NCBI GenBank assembly: GCA_031279895.1
Contig: JAITHR010000055.1
Location: 1 to 7,078 of the forward strand
From: Spirochaetaceae bacterium
Lineage (GTDB): Bacteria; Spirochaetota; Spirochaetia; Treponematales; Breznakiellaceae
DNA: 7,078 nt
Direction: 5' to 3'
In this document: positions 5,216 to 7,078 of the stretch, one piece after another
Position numbering within the stretch: the stretch's first letter is position 1
Layout: each line of letters starts with the position of its first letter
Translations under genes and position numbers: made by a program
The notes under the pieces: model-generated
Database searches by the model: none
Seen by the model: the letters and a program-made list of their open reading frames with translations, nothing else
What the model was told of the DNA's origin: nothing

Positions 5216-5916
5216 AAGTTACGGGCCTCTCCATCAGATTCCCGCGCCCCGGCGGAGCTGTCGAGCCGGTGCGGGACTTTTCGCTCTCTTTGGGGAACGC
5301 CGAGATTCTGGGGCTGCAAGGCCCTTCCGGTTGCGGGAAAACCGTATTCTGTTCCGCGCTTCTGGGCATGGTGGAATACCCCGGGTTCGTCCGCGCCGGT
5401 TCCATACACTTCTCGCCTTCCGGCAAAGCGCCTGTTGATTTGACCCGCCTTTCCGAGCGCGCCTGGCAGGGCATTCGGGGCAAAAGCATATCCCTCATTT
5501 CTCAGAACCCGATTCAGGGGTTAAACCACGCACAAAAAATCAGTACCCACTTTATTGACGCTGTTCGGGCGCACGAGCCTGAAACACCCCGCGCCGCGTG
5601 CCTCTCCCGCGCCGAGTCCCTGCTTGACGCGGCGCTGTTCAGCCGGCCCGCGGAGGTTCTCCGCCGTTACCCCTTTGAGCTGTCCGGCGGGATGTGCCAG
5701 CGGGTCATCATTGCCCTTTCGCTGCTCCACAAGCCGGATCTCCTCATCGCCGACGAGCCGACAACGGCCCTTGATATGCGCAGCGAGGCGGAAGTCCTGC
5801 GGCTTTTCCGCTGGATACGGGAAACCTTTCATACCGCTATCCTTCTCGTATCCCATGATACCCGCGTCCTTTCCCGCGCAGCCTCCGGAAGCCTCCGCAG
5901 CCTCCGGCTGTTTTAA
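5209..5916 (+). CDS. Dpp/Opp-type ABC ATP-binding protein (DppD/OppD-like), truncated by a repeat element
   Basis: Partner ATPase to the preceding gene, 235 residues. Motifs: Walker A GPSGCGKT (38-45), Q-loop SLISQNP (Q99), signature LSGGMCQRV (158-166), Walker B DLLIADEP (177-184, D182/E183), H-loop VSHD (H216). Family members usually run to about 310-330 residues. Here the protein stops 19 residues after the H-loop His, losing the last strands of the nucleotide-binding domain and the whole oligo_HPY region. The final residues (from A225, ASGSLRSLRLF) are encoded by the palindromic element at 5879, whose TTTTAAAC core provides the TAA. No remnant of the missing C-terminus was seen downstream. 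The ATG at 5209 is chosen because it overlaps the upstream stop (ATGCTGA) and has GGAGA at about 8-9 nt. All catalytic motifs remain, so a partly active protein is possible, but it may be a recent pseudogene. Confidence 0.8.
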   Translation: MLKVTGLSIRFPRPGGAVEPVRDFSLSLGNAEILGLQGPSGCGKTVFCSALLGMVEYPGFVRAGSIHFSPSGKAPVDLTRLSERAWQGIRGKSISLISQNPIQGLNHAQKISTHFIDAVRAHEPETPRAACLSRAESLLDAALFSRPAEVLRRYPFELSGGMCQRVIIALSLLHKPDLLIADEPTTALDMRSEAEVLRLFRWIRETFHTAILLVSHDTRVLSRAASGSLRSLRLF

Positions 5917-6134
5917 ACAGTTTCCCGATACGCGCCCCTAAGCGGACGACGACAGCTAACAGGCGCGGGGTACGCAGTCAGAATAGCTTACAGGCGCGTG
6001 GCAGGACGCTTATGTGCCTCCGCCGCCGGCGGGCCGGAGGCTGCGGAGGCAGCGGTGCGGGGGGTATGCGGACGTTGCTTGCTTAGGGGCGCGGCGCGGG
6101 ACGCTTATGAAGCCGGCGGAGGCTGCGGAGGCGG
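5879..6134. repeat. Compound palindromic element between convergent genes
   Basis: Three ends are seen. A plus-orientation end contains GCCTCCGCAGCCTCCGGC (5891-5908) followed by CTGTTTTAAACAG and the CGCGCCCCTAAGCGGAC core. A minus-orientation end at 5987-6050 carries the exact reverse-complement 18-mer at 6033-6050. A second minus-orientation end at 6083-6134 matches closely over 6117-6132. The first two make a complete two-ended element of about 172 bp; the third looks like an extra half copy reaching into the protease gene. The 6012-6040 part has the hairpin-forming GCCTCCGCCGCCGGCGGGCC segment, whose partner is found at 6587. No gene lies in 5917-6082. Confidence 0.75.
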
Positions 6135-6550
6135 GTGGACTTTACGCGGTAGAGGGCTTTGTCGCCGTGGCGTCCCTTGAGACATTCGTCCACCGGATCC
6201 GCCATGAGGTCGAGCGCCTCCATGCACAGTGCGCCGAACAGGATTTCGTCCGCGTCGCCTATGACCAGGGCCTCCATGCTTTTCTTCCGGTCTTTCCAGC
6301 GGAACTCCACGGGCTCGGTTACGGGGTATGTGGCGGTGCTGCCGTCCGCAAGGACCGCCTCGCTTGAGCCGGTTATCTCAAGCCCCAGGTCGGCGCGGGT
6401 TTTCTCGTTAATTACAAGGAACCACGCGCCGGTATCCACGCAGGCCTCGACGGTGATGCTGCGGATTTTTGACGCGGGGATAATTCCGTCATCGGCGTTT
6501 CCCAGGTCCCGCGCATTGGTTAAGGTAATGGTTTCGGTAAAGGTACTCAT
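6083..6550 (-). CDS. Clan AA retropepsin-like aspartic protease with repeat-derived C-terminus
   Basis: A 155-residue protein of the single-domain retroviral-type aspartic protease family that is common in spirochaetes and cyanobacteria. The catalytic motif is VDTGAWFLVINEKTRADLGL (38-57), with Asp39 in D-T-G-A. Then come a flap-like segment (VLADGSTATYPVTEPVEFRWKDRKK, about 66-90) and the C-terminal hydrophobic-hydrophobic-G motif ILFGALCMEALDLMADP (103-119). As in retropepsins, it should act as a dimer; its substrate is unknown. The native end is probably near GRHGDKALYRVK (about 127-137). The tail, from about residue 138 (STRLRSLRRLHKRPAPRP), and the TAA are encoded by the palindromic element. 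The ATG at 6550 is preferred over an upstream in-frame extension, whose residues (LRRRRLRSGGG) are element-encoded. GGGGG lies next to the ATG, too close for a normal ribosome-binding site. Confidence 0.8.
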   Translation of the reverse strand: MSTFTETITLTNARDLGNADDGIIPASKIRSITVEACVDTGAWFLVINEKTRADLGLEITGSSEAVLADGSTATYPVTEPVEFRWKDRKKSMEALVIGDADEILFGALCMEALDLMADPVDECLKGRHGDKALYRVKSTRLRSLRRLHKRPAPRP

Positions 6551-6558
6551 ACCCCCAT

Positions 6559-6586
6559 AGTAAACCCGTCCCCCACCGCTACGCAA
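6559..6586 (-). promoter_or_regulatory. Weak candidate promoter for the protease gene
   Basis: On the minus strand TTGCGT (6581-6586), a 16-bp spacer and TTTACT (6559-6564) stand just before the gene. The matches are partial (4 of 6 at the -10). If real, the transcript would be nearly leaderless, which would fit the lack of a well-placed Shine-Dalgarno sequence. Confidence 0.2.
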
Positions 6587-6632
6587 CCGCCGGCGGCGGA
6601 GGCACATAAGCTTCCCGCACAGCGCCCTCACG
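6587..6632 (+). repeat. Partial palindromic element copy upstream of the protease gene
   Basis: CCGCCGGCGGCGGAGGCACA (from 6588) followed by TAAGCTTCCCGCACAGCGCCC matches the inner part of the copy at 5987-6040 read on the other strand, then the AAGCTTCCCGTACAGCGCCC core of the 927 copy. The terminal CAGCCTCCGG is missing, so this copy is truncated at its gene-facing side. With the copies at 5987 and 6083, it places the protease gene between inverted repeats. Confidence 0.65.
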
Positions 6633-6651
6633 TTTTTCCCTCCGCATACCG

Positions 6652-7078
6652 TATCCCCACTCCCAGGCCACCTAACCGCATCCCCAAGCGACCTAACCCC
6701 GCCTCAAAGCGAAAAAATCACGTCCCGAAGCCACACAACCGCACTCCCAGGCCACCTAACCGCGCCCAGAAACGACCTAATCACGCCTCGAAGCCACACA
6801 ACCGCACTCCCAGGCCACCAAAATCCGCTCCGAAGCGACACAACCGCGCCCCGAAGCCACACAACCACGCTTCCAGGCCACCAAAATCCGCTCCGAAGCG
6901 ACACAACCGCGTCCCGAAGCCACACAACCACGCTTCCAGGCCACCAAAATCCGCTCCGAAGCGACACAACCGCGTCCCGAAGCCACACAATCACGCCTCC
7001 AGGCCACCAAACTGCGCCTCCAAGCGACCTAATCACGCTCCGAAGCCACACAACCGCGTCCCGAAGCCACACAATCAC
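6652..7078. repeat. 21-bp tandem repeat array with 63-bp higher-order unit
   Basis: At least 20 back-to-back units of exactly 21 bp run from 6652 to 7071, plus 7 bp of the next unit at the window edge. Typical units are CAACCGCGTCCCGAAGCCAC+A, AAAATCCGCTCCGAAGCGAC+A and CAACCACGCTTCCAGGCCAC+C. These three types recur in fixed order as a 63-bp super-unit; 6862-6924 and 6925-6987 are identical. Units at the left end (6652-6735) are the most diverged, a normal sign of tandem decay at an array edge. There are no unique spacers. The plus strand is rich in C and A and poor in T and G. Confidence 0.9.
6704..7078 (-). CDS. Doubtful partial ORF across the tandem array
   Basis: An open minus-strand frame enters from the right edge and ends at TGA (6704-6706). 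It encodes heptapeptide repeats of the types VVWLRDA, VVSLRSG and FWWPGSV. Because 21 is a multiple of three, any unit without stops stays open in every copy, and all three minus frames are open across 6781-6990. Openness is therefore weak evidence of coding. No start codon or ribosome-binding site is visible in the window. If translated, it would be a Trp-rich, hydrophobic repeat protein of unknown role. Confidence 0.15.
   Translation of the reverse strand: MIVWLRDAVVWLRSVIRSLGGAVWWPGGVIVWLRDAVVSLRSGFWWPGSVVVWLRDAVVSLRSGFWWPGSVVVWLRGAVVSLRSGFWWPGSAVVWLRGVIRSFLGAVRWPGSAVVWLRDVIFSL

Noticed and set aside
4869..5498. 209-codon minus-strand frame opposite the junction of the ABC genes
   Set aside because: It crosses the overlap of two genes with intact ABC motifs and is very rich in Arg, Pro and Gly, so it is a shadow.
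5917..6082. Missing C-terminus of the second ABC ATPase, recoverable by frameshift
   Set aside because: I looked in the plus frames for a continuation such as a 'VMYAGRIVE' strand or a HPYT motif and found only element sequence.
6551..6631. Longer protease start upstream of 6550
   Set aside because: The added residues (LRRRRLRSGGG) come from the repeat element and have no counterpart in the family; the MSTFTETITL start gives a normal N-terminus.
6652..7078. CRISPR array
   Set aside because: Units are contiguous 21-bp repeats with no unique spacers and three alternating unit types. There are no cas genes and no palindromic direct repeat of CRISPR size.

Overview
The window looks like a chromosomal stretch of a GC-rich spirochaete, most likely a termite-gut or related treponeme (Treponemataceae/Breznakiellaceae). 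This is inferred from the gene families (an LPP20-type lipoprotein, a clan AA retropepsin-like protease, a GxGSRYGGLKQ nucleotidyltransferase, a phosphoesterase that starts SDQIDP). No rRNA, tRNA, transposase, phage gene or CRISPR array is visible.

Layout. Positions 43-2541 hold three minus-strand genes: a ParB-like 'DGNHR' protein, a calcineurin-like metallophosphoesterase and an LPP20-like lipoprotein. The lipoprotein has a good sigma70 promoter (2838-2867), an about 290-nt purine-rich leader and a terminator. Positions 3039-5916 run on the plus strand: a sugar-phosphate-type nucleotidyltransferase, a 31-codon Arg-rich small ORF, and two overlapping Opp/Dpp-type ABC ATPases, the second cut short. 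A minus-strand retropepsin-like protease lies at 6083-6550. A 21-bp tandem array (at least 20 units, with a 63-bp higher-order unit) runs from 6652 off the right edge.

The main discovery candidate is a family of palindromic repeat elements at nearly every gene junction (about 1-99, 927-1113, 1751-1846, 3984-4060, 4171-4290, 5879-6134, 6587-6632). Their ends carry GCAGCCTCCGGC or the longer GCCTCCGCAGCCTCCGGC, and these ends face the neighbouring genes. Read outward from a gene's 3' end, the element is translated in frame. It replaces the original C-terminus or stop and ends at a stop inside the element (QPPARLRRFHKRPDTRL*, RLRSLRRLHKRPAPRP*, QPPAVS*, SLRSLRLF*). Read towards the next gene's 5' end, the same terminus supplies GGAGG next to the start codon.

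Where two ends face each other in one transcript, the C-terminal codons of the upstream ORF are perfectly complementary to the ribosome-binding region of the downstream ORF: 18 bp before the ABC ATPase gene, 12 bp between the phosphoesterase and the ParB-like gene. This suggests, as inference, that the elements work as movable gene punctuation that couples translation across junctions. The elements also bracket the phosphoesterase with a 96-bp inverted repeat (92/96 identical), and one of them appears to have truncated the second ABC ATPase just after its H-loop.
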